Positions 34,697 to 42,165 of a DNA stretch of 64,000 nt are shown piece by piece. The DNA is taken from assembly GCA_022842065.1 (NCBI GenBank), contig JALHQH010000051.1, positions 23,693 to 87,692 of the forward strand. The letters run 5' to 3'. The first letter of the stretch is position 1. Each line of letters opens with the position of its first letter. The notes beneath the pieces were generated by a model, which was not told the DNA's origin, made no database searches, and worked only from the letters and a program-made list of their open reading frames with translations. Source of the DNA: Caldilineaceae bacterium (GTDB lineage Bacteria; Chloroflexota; Anaerolineae; Caldilineales; Caldilineaceae). The position numbers were made by a program, and so were the translations under genes.

Positions 34697-34750
34697 ATCT
34701 TATAAAATTTATCTGTTAATTTGGGAGCATCCCACACTGGGGGCAACCCA

Positions 34751-34814
34751 TGTGCGTCGCACTGGTCAAACGTTGTTTCGTTGACCCGATCTCAGCTGAC
34801 CAGTGCGACGCACA
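34751..34814. repeat. 18-bp stem inverted repeat
   Basis: TGTGCGTCGCACTGGTCA at 34751-34768 pairs exactly with 34797-34814. It is in the same gene-free stretch, between divergent genes. The function is unknown; a protein-binding site or a decayed element is possible. Confidence 0.6.
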
Positions 34815-34870
34815 CTAGTGGTAGCAGAAACTCGCCCCCAAAGTGAAATGCACCCGTTAACTTGTGCTCG

Positions 34871-34900
34871 TTGCCAAAGCAGTGGGCTTTGCGCTATGAT
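34871..34900 (+). promoter_or_regulatory. Probable sigma-70 promoter
   Basis: TTGCCA at 34871-34876 and TATGAT at 34895-34900 are 18 bp apart. A transcript from near 34907 would reach the GTG start at 34940 after a short leader. Confidence 0.5.
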
Positions 34901-34939
34901 AAAAGCATTAACCGGACAACGATTGGGAGCAACCAAGCC

Positions 34940-35242
34940 GTGACACTCACACCGCAAGCATTTCTGATTGGTCTGACCATTGGTGCCGTAGCCTCGCTGT
35001 TAGGCGCATGGCTTTCCTACCAGTATGGTCTACGCCAGGCCCCCGAAGCCACCACCGCCCCCCTGCGATATCTACTCCTAGTGACGATTGGCTTGAGCCT
35101 GCTCGGCGCGGCCATCTTACTTGCTGCCCTATTTTATGGCTACAGTCTAGCCTTGGTATTGACCACCGGTGCCGGTGTCATCATCGGTTTCTGGCTGGTC
35201 TTTTTTGTGCTGTTAATGTTCTGGATTCGTAAGGGGAGATAG
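34940..35242 (+). CDS. Small three-helix membrane protein, unknown function
   Basis: 100 residues from the GTG at 34940, chosen because GGGAG (34925-34929) precedes it and a promoter lies upstream; the longer in-frame extension to 34862 overlaps that promoter. Three hydrophobic segments are evident: FLIGLTIGAVASLLGAWLSY, YLLLVTIGLSLLGAAILLAA, and LALVLTTGAGVIIGFWLVFF, ending in a basic tail WIRKGR. I do not recognise the family. It resembles small ATP synthase-associated or regulatory membrane proteins only in size. Confidence 0.55.
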   Translation: MTLTPQAFLIGLTIGAVASLLGAWLSYQYGLRQAPEATTAPLRYLLLVTIGLSLLGAAILLAALFYGYSLALVLTTGAGVIIGFWLVFFVLLMFWIRKGR

Positions 35243-35318
35243 GTAAATCGGTACATCAGTACATCGGGAATCCCGTACTTATCTACTGATTTACCGATTT
35301 ACTGATGTACCTCCCCTG
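35243..35318. repeat. GTACATC/GTAAATC word array with inverse, between convergent genes
   Basis: GGTAAATCGGTACATCAGTACATC on the left is mirrored by ACTGATTTACCGATTT ACTGATGTACC on the right, with CGGGAATCCCG between. It starts at the TAG stop of the small membrane protein gene and reaches the stop of the PhyH gene. It is probably a shared terminator. Confidence 0.6.
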
Positions 35319-35319
35319 C

Positions 35320-36204
35320 TCACGACCAGCGATGGACGCGTACCCCCGCGCTTTGCGCCAACGCGCTTTCCCACTGTTGACACCAATCAGCGTAATCGGT
35401 GTGGACGGTAGTCGGATCGCGGTGACTGCGCACCACAAAGGCCGGATGAAATGGGCGGCCGGTTGGGGTGCCGGTGGCCTGGTAACGCAGATCCATACTC
35501 CAGCGCACCGCGTTCGTGGTGTTGCGCCCAGAACTGTGTGGGGTATGTTTGTGCATGAGCAGCACGCTGCCCTTGCGCATGGGCACGGTGACAACCGGGC
35601 GGCGGGCGAGCAGATCGCCATGAATCGCCGTGCCTAGCCCTGGTTTGGTTCGATGGGGCAACAGGCCCGTCTGCTGAACGCCCGGCATAATCCGCAGGCA
35701 ACCATTTTCGGGTGTAGCGTCCACCAACGGAATCCACATGGTCAGCACAAAATAGGGATCAGCCTCGGCCCACATGACGCCCGCATCCTGGTGCCAGTGT
35801 ACGACGTGAGGATCACTGCCGCGTGGCGTGAGGCCATTGGGCAACTTGGGGCGCAGATGTTGAATCGGGCTACAGATCAGCTCCGGCCCGACTAGCGCCG
35901 TAGCGAGATCAAGCAGCCTGGGATTGTGCAAGAACGCAAAGGTTGCCTGCCCGCGCAGCTGCATAATATCCAACTCGGGATACAGTTCCTGATTTTCGGC
36001 AGCAATTAGGGCCAGACGGCGTGCAAATGGCGCGTCTGCATAGGGCTGGGTAAGTTTGCCGGCGGCGTATAGTTCGTGTGCGCGGCGATCTATGTAGTGG
36101 CTATATTCCTCGATCACCGGATCCAGCTCCGCCGCGGTTAGGCAATTTTCGACGACCAGATAACCATCACGTTGAAATTGTGCAAGCTGTTTGGATGATA
36201 ACAT
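35320..36204 (-). CDS. Phytanoyl-CoA dioxygenase (PhyH) family protein
   Basis: About 294 residues if the ATG at 36204 is used (MLSSKQLAQFQRDGYLVV, the normal PhyH start); further ATGs up to 36249 are in frame and no start has a convincing Shine-Dalgarno site. PhyH proteins are Fe(II)/2-oxoglutarate oxygenases. The iron-binding HxD is in HWHQDAGVMW, and the distal region KGSVLLMHKHTPHSSG carries the second His, followed by the RWSMDLRYQ arginine. GCLRIMPGVQQTG is also typical. It would hydroxylate a small molecule or natural product; the substrate is unknown. A second PhyH gene is at 57704. Confidence 0.82.
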   Translation of the reverse strand: MLSSKQLAQFQRDGYLVVENCLTAAELDPVIEEYSHYIDRRAHELYAAGKLTQPYADAPFARRLALIAAENQELYPELDIMQLRGQATFAFLHNPRLLDLATALVGPELICSPIQHLRPKLPNGLTPRGSDPHVVHWHQDAGVMWAEADPYFVLTMWIPLVDATPENGCLRIMPGVQQTGLLPHRTKPGLGTAIHGDLLARRPVVTVPMRKGSVLLMHKHTPHSSGRNTTNAVRWSMDLRYQATGTPTGRPFHPAFVVRSHRDPTTVHTDYADWCQQWESALAQSAGVRVHRWS

Positions 36205-36394
36205 TGGGTACAACCACAGGTTCAAGGCATTTACAATCGTCATTATCAATTATCAATTGATAATGAGTTCACAGCCTAATCATACCTGGATTGGCGGGCT
36301 TTGCCAAAGCAGACGGCTTATCTGTGCAAGCGTTATCGACACTTTTCACAAAAGAACCCTATAAAACTTCGTGCCTTTTAGCGCTCCAAAACAG

Positions 36395-36423
36395 TTGACA
36401 ACGCTGTAACGTTCAGTTACAAT
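36395..36423 (+). promoter_or_regulatory. Strong sigma-70-type promoter for second peptide ABC operon
   Basis: TTGACA at 36395-36400 and TACAAT at 36418-36423 are spaced 17 bp. It lies in the 466-bp gene-free stretch 36205-36670. The transcript start near 36430 leaves an untranslated leader of about 240 nt before 36671, in which I found no recognised riboswitch. Confidence 0.7.
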
Positions 36424-36670
36424 GTCTGTACTTTTACACCCAATTGCTAACTGCAATACCCCGAAACAACTGTGCGCCCCAGATCGGGAGTGGCAGGTTG
36501 TGTGCTATCTACAATTTTCCTGTCAACCTAAATCGTGTTTGTGATGAAAACGCAAATGGCCTGCGGCCCAAGTGCTCCATGTTTTCAAAACGAGCAGCGT
36601 ATCATTGAGTAGACGCCAATAACCCCGGCACCCCCCTGCATGGGTTTATGCGCGCCAGAAGGAGATGTGT

Positions 36671-37600
36671 GTGCTCCGTTACGCAATTGAAAGGCTCATC
36701 TGGTTAGTCCCGACCTTGTTAGCAATGGCACTGGTCACGTTTGCTGTCATGCACGCCACACCTGGTAGTCCTCTTGATCCCCAAGCGCCCAACGCCAACC
36801 CACTGCCGCCTGAACTCCAGAAAAACTTGGCTGAAAAATATGGCCTGGATAAGCCGCTGCCGATCCAATTCCTCACCTTTGTGGGTAACGCCGTACGCTT
36901 CGACTTTGGCTTCTCCTATCAATACAAAAGCCGTACCGTCGCGGAAATCATCAAAAATACCTTTCCCATCTCCCTGCAGTTAGGCACCCTGGCGTTTATC
37001 TTTGCCGTAGTGGGTGGGATTACGCTAGGCGCGCTGGCGGCGATGAACCAGAACACGCCCATCGATTATTTTTGTGTAACGATTGCTACCTTAGGCGTAA
37101 GTCTGCCCAACTTTGTGATTGGCATTTTGTTTATTCTGCTTTTTGGGATCACCTTGCAATGGTTTCCAGTGGTCGGCTGGGATACGCCGATGCATTGGGT
37201 ATTGCCAACCCTCACCTTAGGGTTGGGACAACTGGCCATTATTGCCCGCTACACCCGTTCCAGCGTGCTTGATGTGATCCGCTCCGACTATGTCCGTACG
37301 GCGCAGGCCAAAGGGTTGGGCAACAGTATTATTGTGACCCGCCACATTCTAAAAAATGCGCTGATTCCCGTAGTCACCATTCTGGGGCCGATTTTTGCCG
37401 CAATTGGCACCGGTTCGTTTTTTGTCGAAGCGCTCTACTCGGTGCCAGGGATGGGCAAGTTCTTTGTCAGCAGCATGAGCAGCCGTGATTATAATATGAT
37501 TATGGCCGTCATTCTGCTCTATGGCGTTTTTCTCGGCGTAATGAATCTCTTTGTCGATCTGATCTACGGGTGGCTCGATCCACGCATCAGGTATGATTAA
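36671..37600 (+). CDS. ABC transporter permease, DppB type (second operon)
   Basis: 309 residues from the GTG at 36671, which is preceded by AAGGAG (36659-36664) at 6-nt spacing; the ATG at 36665 touches that site and is unlikely. Helix 1 is LIWLVPTLLAMALVTF, followed by HATPGSPLDP, the EAA loop DYVRTAQAKGLGNSIIVTRH, and the family C-terminus IYGWLDPRIRYD. It is the first gene of an operon in which the binding protein comes last. The 64-bp palindrome at 37604 separates it from its partner. Confidence 0.92.
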   Translation: MLRYAIERLIWLVPTLLAMALVTFAVMHATPGSPLDPQAPNANPLPPELQKNLAEKYGLDKPLPIQFLTFVGNAVRFDFGFSYQYKSRTVAEIIKNTFPISLQLGTLAFIFAVVGGITLGALAAMNQNTPIDYFCVTIATLGVSLPNFVIGILFILLFGITLQWFPVVGWDTPMHWVLPTLTLGLGQLAIIARYTRSSVLDVIRSDYVRTAQAKGLGNSIIVTRHILKNALIPVVTILGPIFAAIGTGSFFVEALYSVPGMGKFFVSSMSSRDYNMIMAVILLYGVFLGVMNLFVDLIYGWLDPRIRYD

Positions 37601-37603
37601 ACC

Positions 37604-37667
37604 AGGATGCACGGCTGAAGGGTAGGGGCATGATGCATCATGCCCCTACCCTTCAGCCGTGCATCCT
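37604..37667. repeat. Perfect 64-bp palindrome (GGGGCAC/GGGGCAT family)
   Basis: Positions 37604-37635 are the exact inverse of 37636-37667 with no loop, the longest perfect palindrome noticed here. The core GTAGGGGCATGATGCATC belongs to the family at 3972, 30724, 50659, 53774 and 63977; the outer arms are specific to this site. It lies inside an operon, between two permease genes, 3 bp after the first stop. Confidence 0.92.
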
Positions 37668-37697
37668 CTACAATTGTTTCACTGGGAGGTCTGCGAA

Positions 37698-38618
37698 ATG
37701 GCCGCTTCTGCACCAACTGTCGTACCGGGCAAGCCAACGGCAACACCGGCTGATACCAAATTACAAATGCGCAAGCAGACCAATCTCTGGCGCGATGCCT
37801 GGCAACGGCTCTTGCGTAACAAGCTGGCGGTGATCGGGATGATCATTGTGGTCTTCTTTTTGCTGCTTGCGATCTTTGCCGACCTGATCGCACCCTATCC
37901 CTATGATAAAGCGGACTTTACCCAAACTTATCAATCGCCTTCATGGGCACACCCCTTTGGCACCAGCCCACTGGGACAAGATATGTTTAGCCGGCTGATC
38001 TATGGCGCACGCGTTTCGATGTTGGTGGGGCTGGGCGCGCAGTTAATCGTGCTGGCCATTGGCGTGCCACTAGGCGCGATTGCCGGCTTTTATGGCGGCA
38101 AGCTCGATCTCTATCTGATGCGCATTGTCGATGTGATGTATGCTTTCCCGACCTTGCTCTTTGTCATTCTGATCATGTCGGCGCTTGGCCCAGGAATGGT
38201 CAACATTTTTATTGCGCTTGGCCTCACCGGTTGGGTGACTTTATGTCGTTTGACGCGCGGGCAGCTCTTGTCGCTGCGCGAAAAAGAGTATGTATTGGCG
38301 GCGCGTTCGGTAGGGGCAAAGTCTGGGCGGATTATTACCAAACATCTGCTGCCCAATGCGTTGACACCGATTATTATTGCCGTCACCTTTGGCATTCCGC
38401 AGGCGATCTTTACCGAGGCAGCGCTCAGTTTTATCGGCGTCGGGATTAGCCCGCCCACCCCCAGTTGGGGGCAAATGGTGGGTGAATATCAGACTTCGCT
38501 GCGCAGTTACTGGTTTCTTGCCACCTTCCCCACGATTGCGATTGGCCTGACCATGTTAGCCTTTTCATTCTTGGGTGATGGGCTACGCGATGCACTTGAT
38601 CCGCGCATGAAACGGTAA
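37698..38618 (+). CDS. ABC transporter permease, DppC type (second operon)
   Basis: 306 residues from the ATG at 37698, which has GGGAGG 9 nt upstream; the in-frame extension leftwards runs into the palindrome and is rejected. Helix 1 is RNKLAVIGMIIVVFFLLLAI, followed by PFGTSPLGQDMFSRLIYGAR, the EAA loop EKEYVLAARSVGAKSGRII, and SFLGDGLRDALDPRMKR at the end, all typical DppC features. It pairs with the permease at 36671. Confidence 0.92.
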   Translation: MAASAPTVVPGKPTATPADTKLQMRKQTNLWRDAWQRLLRNKLAVIGMIIVVFFLLLAIFADLIAPYPYDKADFTQTYQSPSWAHPFGTSPLGQDMFSRLIYGARVSMLVGLGAQLIVLAIGVPLGAIAGFYGGKLDLYLMRIVDVMYAFPTLLFVILIMSALGPGMVNIFIALGLTGWVTLCRLTRGQLLSLREKEYVLAARSVGAKSGRIITKHLLPNALTPIIIAVTFGIPQAIFTEAALSFIGVGISPPTPSWGQMVGEYQTSLRSYWFLATFPTIAIGLTMLAFSFLGDGLRDALDPRMKR

Positions 38619-38796
38619 ACAACCATATCCGTCCTTTCTCTTTTGCCATTTTACCCTTAGTCACCAGTGCTCTGTGATTGGTCATCAGGTCAAGTATACT
38701 CAGGTCAAGTACACATGGACCAACGACCGTTCACAATCGACGATAGGTAAATGCCAAAGGATCAACCATCAATTCATTTGTTTGGAGGAGAATTAC

Positions 38797-40590
38797 ATGC
38801 AACATTGGACACAAGATTCAGAACAGGTCAAACTCTTTATGCAACGCTCGGCCGCGGCGGGCGTCAGCCGCCGTGGGTTCATGCAGATTTTGGCGGCCGC
38901 GGCCGGCACGACCGTATTAGCCGCCTGTGCGCCGGCGGCCCCCGCCGCAGCACCGGCCGAGACGGGTAGTGGCGAAGCTGCGCCAGCCGCTGGTGAAATG
39001 GTCGCGGATGAGTTGCAAATTGTCCGTTTTCCCTTTGGCAATGAACCAGCCAGCCATGACTTTAACTTCGACCTCTACTGTGGTGGTGAAACCGAACTAT
39101 TTGCCGGTTTGATGCGCTTTAATACCGATTATGAGCCGGTACCCTATGTAGCCGAAAGTTACACCCTCAGCGATGATGGCACTGTTTACACCTTCAAGTT
39201 CGCCCCTGGGCAGACCTGGAGCAACGGTGACCCAGTCACCGCCGCCGACTTTGAATGGTCATTCAAGCGCCAACTCGATCCGGCCGCCGGTGCGCCCTAT
39301 GCTGCTTTCCTCTTTGACATCAAGAACGGCGAAGCGGTTAACACCAGCGCCGAAGGGGTCACGATTGACGATGTCGGCATCAAGGCTGTCGATGATAGCA
39401 CGCTGGAGATCACCTTGGAAGGGCCGCGCGGCTACTTCCCCACCGTGATGGCCTATCTGGCAGCATTGCCTGCCCACCGCGCTTCGGTCGAGCAATTTGC
39501 CGAGAAGTGGACGGAAGCGGCGAATATTGTGACCAATGGGCCATGGAAACTAACCAGTTGGGAACATGATTCGGAATTTGTGGTCGAGCGCTTCGAAGAA
39601 TTTGTCCTGGAACCCAAAGCGAAGCTGCGCAAGCGAATTGCGACAATCATTGCCACCGATGCACAACTGGCGGCCTATGAATCCAACGAGATTGACCGCA
39701 GCCAGGTCCCCGTTGCTGAACTCAAGCGCCTGCAGGCAGATCCGGTGCTTGCGCAGGAGATCCAAACCTTCTCGCTTACCGGTACCTTCTACCTGGCCCC
39801 CTCCTTCACCATGGCCCCCTTTGATGTCAAGGAAGTGCGCCAAGCGCTCAACCACGCGATTGACCGCGAAACGATTGTTGGTGCAGTGTTGCAAGGTGCC
39901 GGTCAAGCGGCCATGACCTTTGTCCCACCCGATTCACCAGGCTATGTCGATCCGGCGCAATATGATTGGGTCAATGAATTGACGAGCTATGATCCCGCGA
40001 AAGCAATGGAGCTACTCGTTGGCACCCCCTATGAAGGTGGGCAGAATTGGCCAGAAGTCAGGCTGACCTATCGCGCCGATGAACTAGCCGGCGTGCCAGG
40101 GTTGGTGGCCCAGGCGATTCAGGCCATGCTCAAAGAGAACCTGAACATGGATGTAACGCTGGAAGGGTTGGAGAACGCGGTCTTCCGCAGCAGTATGTGG
40201 GAACACAAGAATCAGCTCACCTATGTCCGCTGGTACATGGACTACCCCGATCCGAACAACAACCACTTCCTCGTCTGGTATTCCAGCCGCGCCAGTGGTT
40301 CGCGTCACGAGTATGTCGATGCCGAATACGATGCCATGCTTGACGAGGCCGCGGGCGGGGCCACCATGGAAGAGCGCATGGCAATCTACTCCGAAGCGGA
40401 AAAACGCATGATCGAAGAAGGGGCTGCGACATATGTCTACTACCCCTTCGGCATCCGGCTCTACAAACCGTGGGTTCAGGGTTTGCCCAAGAACTCGGCC
40501 GGTCTCAACGTGCAAGATTGGAATATCTACTTCGGTCTGCCCCAGGAAGTCTATGTGGTCGATCACCCGGATCGCCCTGAATTGAGCTAA
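38797..40590 (+). CDS. ABC transporter substrate-binding protein, family 5 (second operon)
   Basis: 597 residues from the ATG at 38797, with GGAGGAG 6 nt upstream. The N-terminus has a Tat motif (SRRGFMQ) and a lipobox (LAAC), then an alanine/proline linker. Family 5 features include LMRFNTDYEPVPYVAESYTL, GDPVTAADFEWSFKRQLDP, FDVKEVRQALNHAIDRETIV and VRWYMDYPDPNNNHFLVWYS. It probably binds oligopeptides, judging by its resemblance to OppA-like proteins with a similar MDYPDPNN region. Upstream (38686-38715) is a 15-bp tandem duplication, CAGGTCAAGTATACT then CAGGTCAAGTACACA. Unusually for this class, the SBP gene is last in the operon. Confidence 0.9.
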   Translation: MQHWTQDSEQVKLFMQRSAAAGVSRRGFMQILAAAAGTTVLAACAPAAPAAAPAETGSGEAAPAAGEMVADELQIVRFPFGNEPASHDFNFDLYCGGETELFAGLMRFNTDYEPVPYVAESYTLSDDGTVYTFKFAPGQTWSNGDPVTAADFEWSFKRQLDPAAGAPYAAFLFDIKNGEAVNTSAEGVTIDDVGIKAVDDSTLEITLEGPRGYFPTVMAYLAALPAHRASVEQFAEKWTEAANIVTNGPWKLTSWEHDSEFVVERFEEFVLEPKAKLRKRIATIIATDAQLAAYESNEIDRSQVPVAELKRLQADPVLAQEIQTFSLTGTFYLAPSFTMAPFDVKEVRQALNHAIDRETIVGAVLQGAGQAAMTFVPPDSPGYVDPAQYDWVNELTSYDPAKAMELLVGTPYEGGQNWPEVRLTYRADELAGVPGLVAQAIQAMLKENLNMDVTLEGLENAVFRSSMWEHKNQLTYVRWYMDYPDPNNNHFLVWYSSRASGSRHEYVDAEYDAMLDEAAGGATMEERMAIYSEAEKRMIEEGAATYVYYPFGIRLYKPWVQGLPKNSAGLNVQDWNIYFGLPQEVYVVDHPDRPELS

Positions 40591-40607
40591 CGCGAATAGG
40601 ATGACAA

Positions 40608-40694
40608 GATGACAAGATGACAAGAAGGACAGGATGACAAGAAGGACAAGATGATGTCGACGTTTCATCCTGTCCTTCTTGTCATCTTGTCATC
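40608..40694. terminator. 29-bp stem built of GATGACAAG words, between convergent genes
   Basis: Arms 40608-40636 and 40666-40694 pair perfectly over 29 bp. Each arm is a patchwork of GATGACAAG and AAGGACAG words, with additional tandem copies on the left. The right arm contains the TGA stop codon (40690-40692) of the minus-strand SUMF1 gene. It should terminate transcription from both sides. Confidence 0.75.
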
Positions 40695-41463
40695 CATCTC
40701 GCGCGCAGCGAAAGCCCGTATTCGTAAAGCCAAAATTCGGGTCGCCAAAGTAGCGGTTAGCACAGCGTAGATGTTGCGTAAAGCGACTCTGCCAGGAACC
40801 GCCACGCAGCACGCGCCGCCCTTTATTCTCCGCTAGATCTTCACGGCCATCATCGGCACGATAGGGATAGGGCTGATAGAGCGTACCCGTCCACTCCCAG
40901 ATGTTACCCGCCATTTCAGCAACTCCATAGGGACTGTCGCCCTGCGGTGAGTAAAGCCCCACCTTGTTAGTACAGCCCAGCGCACTATCTGCAATATTAC
41001 AGCGACTTACCTCAAAGTCATTACCCCACGGGTAGACGCGGCCATCGGTGCCGCGTGCCGCCTTTTCCCATTCAGCCTCAGTCGGCAGCCGTTTGCCAAC
41101 CCAACGCGCATAGGCCAACGCCTCATACCAGGTCACACCAATCACCGGTTGTTCGGGGTCATTCCACTGCGGGTCATAGGCAAACCGCGGTACCCGCCGC
41201 TCTTCGCTTTTACGGATCCAGCGATAGCCTTCCTGTAACCCGGTCCAACAGGGATGGTCGGGTTGCTCGTACAACCCAGCACGCCAAAAGGCAAAAAACT
41301 GGGCGTTGGTTACCGGTAGGCGGTCAATGGTAAACGCATCAACCCACACCTCACCCGCGGGCTGTTCATCTTGACGTTCATCACTGCCCATCCAGAATGG
41401 ACCCGCCGGGATCAGGATCATTTCTGTGGTGGCAACGTCCTGGGCCGCTTGTGCTTCGCTCAC
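40690..41463 (-). CDS. SUMF1/formylglycine-generating-enzyme-fold protein
   Basis: About 257 residues from a GTG at 41463, with GGAG 8 nt upstream; the in-frame extension to 41514 overlaps the divergent promoter region. The FGE-sulfatase fold is clear: MILIPAGPFWMGSDE, VTWYEALAYARWVGKRLPTE, AARGTDGRVYPWGN, GVAEMAGNIWEWTG, RRVLRGGSW and NTGFRCARDG. In true formylglycine-generating enzyme two cysteines follow RGGS[WY]; here only LRCANRY is seen, so sulfatase activation is unlikely. Other members of the fold modify or recruit other proteins or are ergothioneine-type enzymes. The function is unassigned. Confidence 0.82.
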   Translation of the reverse strand: MSEAQAAQDVATTEMILIPAGPFWMGSDERQDEQPAGEVWVDAFTIDRLPVTNAQFFAFWRAGLYEQPDHPCWTGLQEGYRWIRKSEERRVPRFAYDPQWNDPEQPVIGVTWYEALAYARWVGKRLPTEAEWEKAARGTDGRVYPWGNDFEVSRCNIADSALGCTNKVGLYSPQGDSPYGVAEMAGNIWEWTGTLYQPYPYRADDGREDLAENKGRRVLRGGSWQSRFTQHLRCANRYFGDPNFGFTNTGFRCARDG

Positions 41464-41538
41464 GGTCACTACTCCATTTGTGCTGTTCAGGAAATATAAT
41501 TGCCCATAATTCAAGATCTCCGCTATACTATACCGGAG

Positions 41539-42057
41539 ATGGGGACCAAAGCAAAGCGCGACGAACCAAAAGCAATCCAGATGGTAAATTTACGTCCCGG
41601 TCAGGCCGCTGATCGCGAGGCAATTCTGGCACTGATGCGGCCAGGTGACTACAATCGGGTCAACTTGCAGCCGGGTTGTTTTATTGTCGCTGAAGTCCAA
41701 GGGCAGATTGTTGGCATCGGCCAGATCAAGCGCCATCGAGATGGGACACCAGAGTTGGCCTCGCTCGTGGTGGCAGAAGAATATCGCCAGCAAGGCATCG
41801 GTGGACAGCTTGTCCAGCAACTCGTTGACGACCATCAGCGCGTCCATCCAACCGAGGGCCTTTATCTCTTTTGTCTAGCGGAGCTGGAACACTATTACCA
41901 ACGCTTCGGTTTCCACACCGTCAAACGATCACAGTTGCCTTGGCCGCTCTGGTCTATGCACCTGTTCGGTAACAGCATCGGCCGTCTCGTCCACCTCGCC
42001 GGTGGCCCAGCCATCCACATTCGTGCAATGTATAACCCGGCTCGCGCAAAAGTGTAA
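41539..42057 (+). CDS. GNAT-family N-acetyltransferase
   Basis: About 172 residues if the ATG at 41539 is used; GGAG adjoins it, so the ATG at 41581 is an alternative. The acetyl-CoA-binding region is clear: ELASLVVAEEYRQQGIGGQL, containing the Q-x-x-G-x-G loop, then LFCLAELEHYYQRFGFHTV. The C-terminal part ends with AIHIRAMYNPARAK. The acceptor substrate is unknown. It diverges from the SUMF1 gene. The following stretch 42070-42130 is an array of ACGCATTACG/ATCACGTC words. Confidence 0.8.
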   Translation: MGTKAKRDEPKAIQMVNLRPGQAADREAILALMRPGDYNRVNLQPGCFIVAEVQGQIVGIGQIKRHRDGTPELASLVVAEEYRQQGIGGQLVQQLVDDHQRVHPTEGLYLFCLAELEHYYQRFGFHTVKRSQLPWPLWSMHLFGNSIGRLVHLAGGPAIHIRAMYNPARAKV

Positions 42058-42165
42058 GCGCTGTGTGCAGGCAGGTTACAAATTACGCATTACGTTTTAC
42101 GCATCACGTCATCACGTCATCATGTTTCACGTCTCACCATTCATAGAGTAGGTAAACGCAACCGC

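Noticed and set aside
34862..34939. Upstream extension of the small membrane protein
   Set aside because: It would overlap the promoter elements at 34871-34900, and the residues added are not membrane-protein-like.
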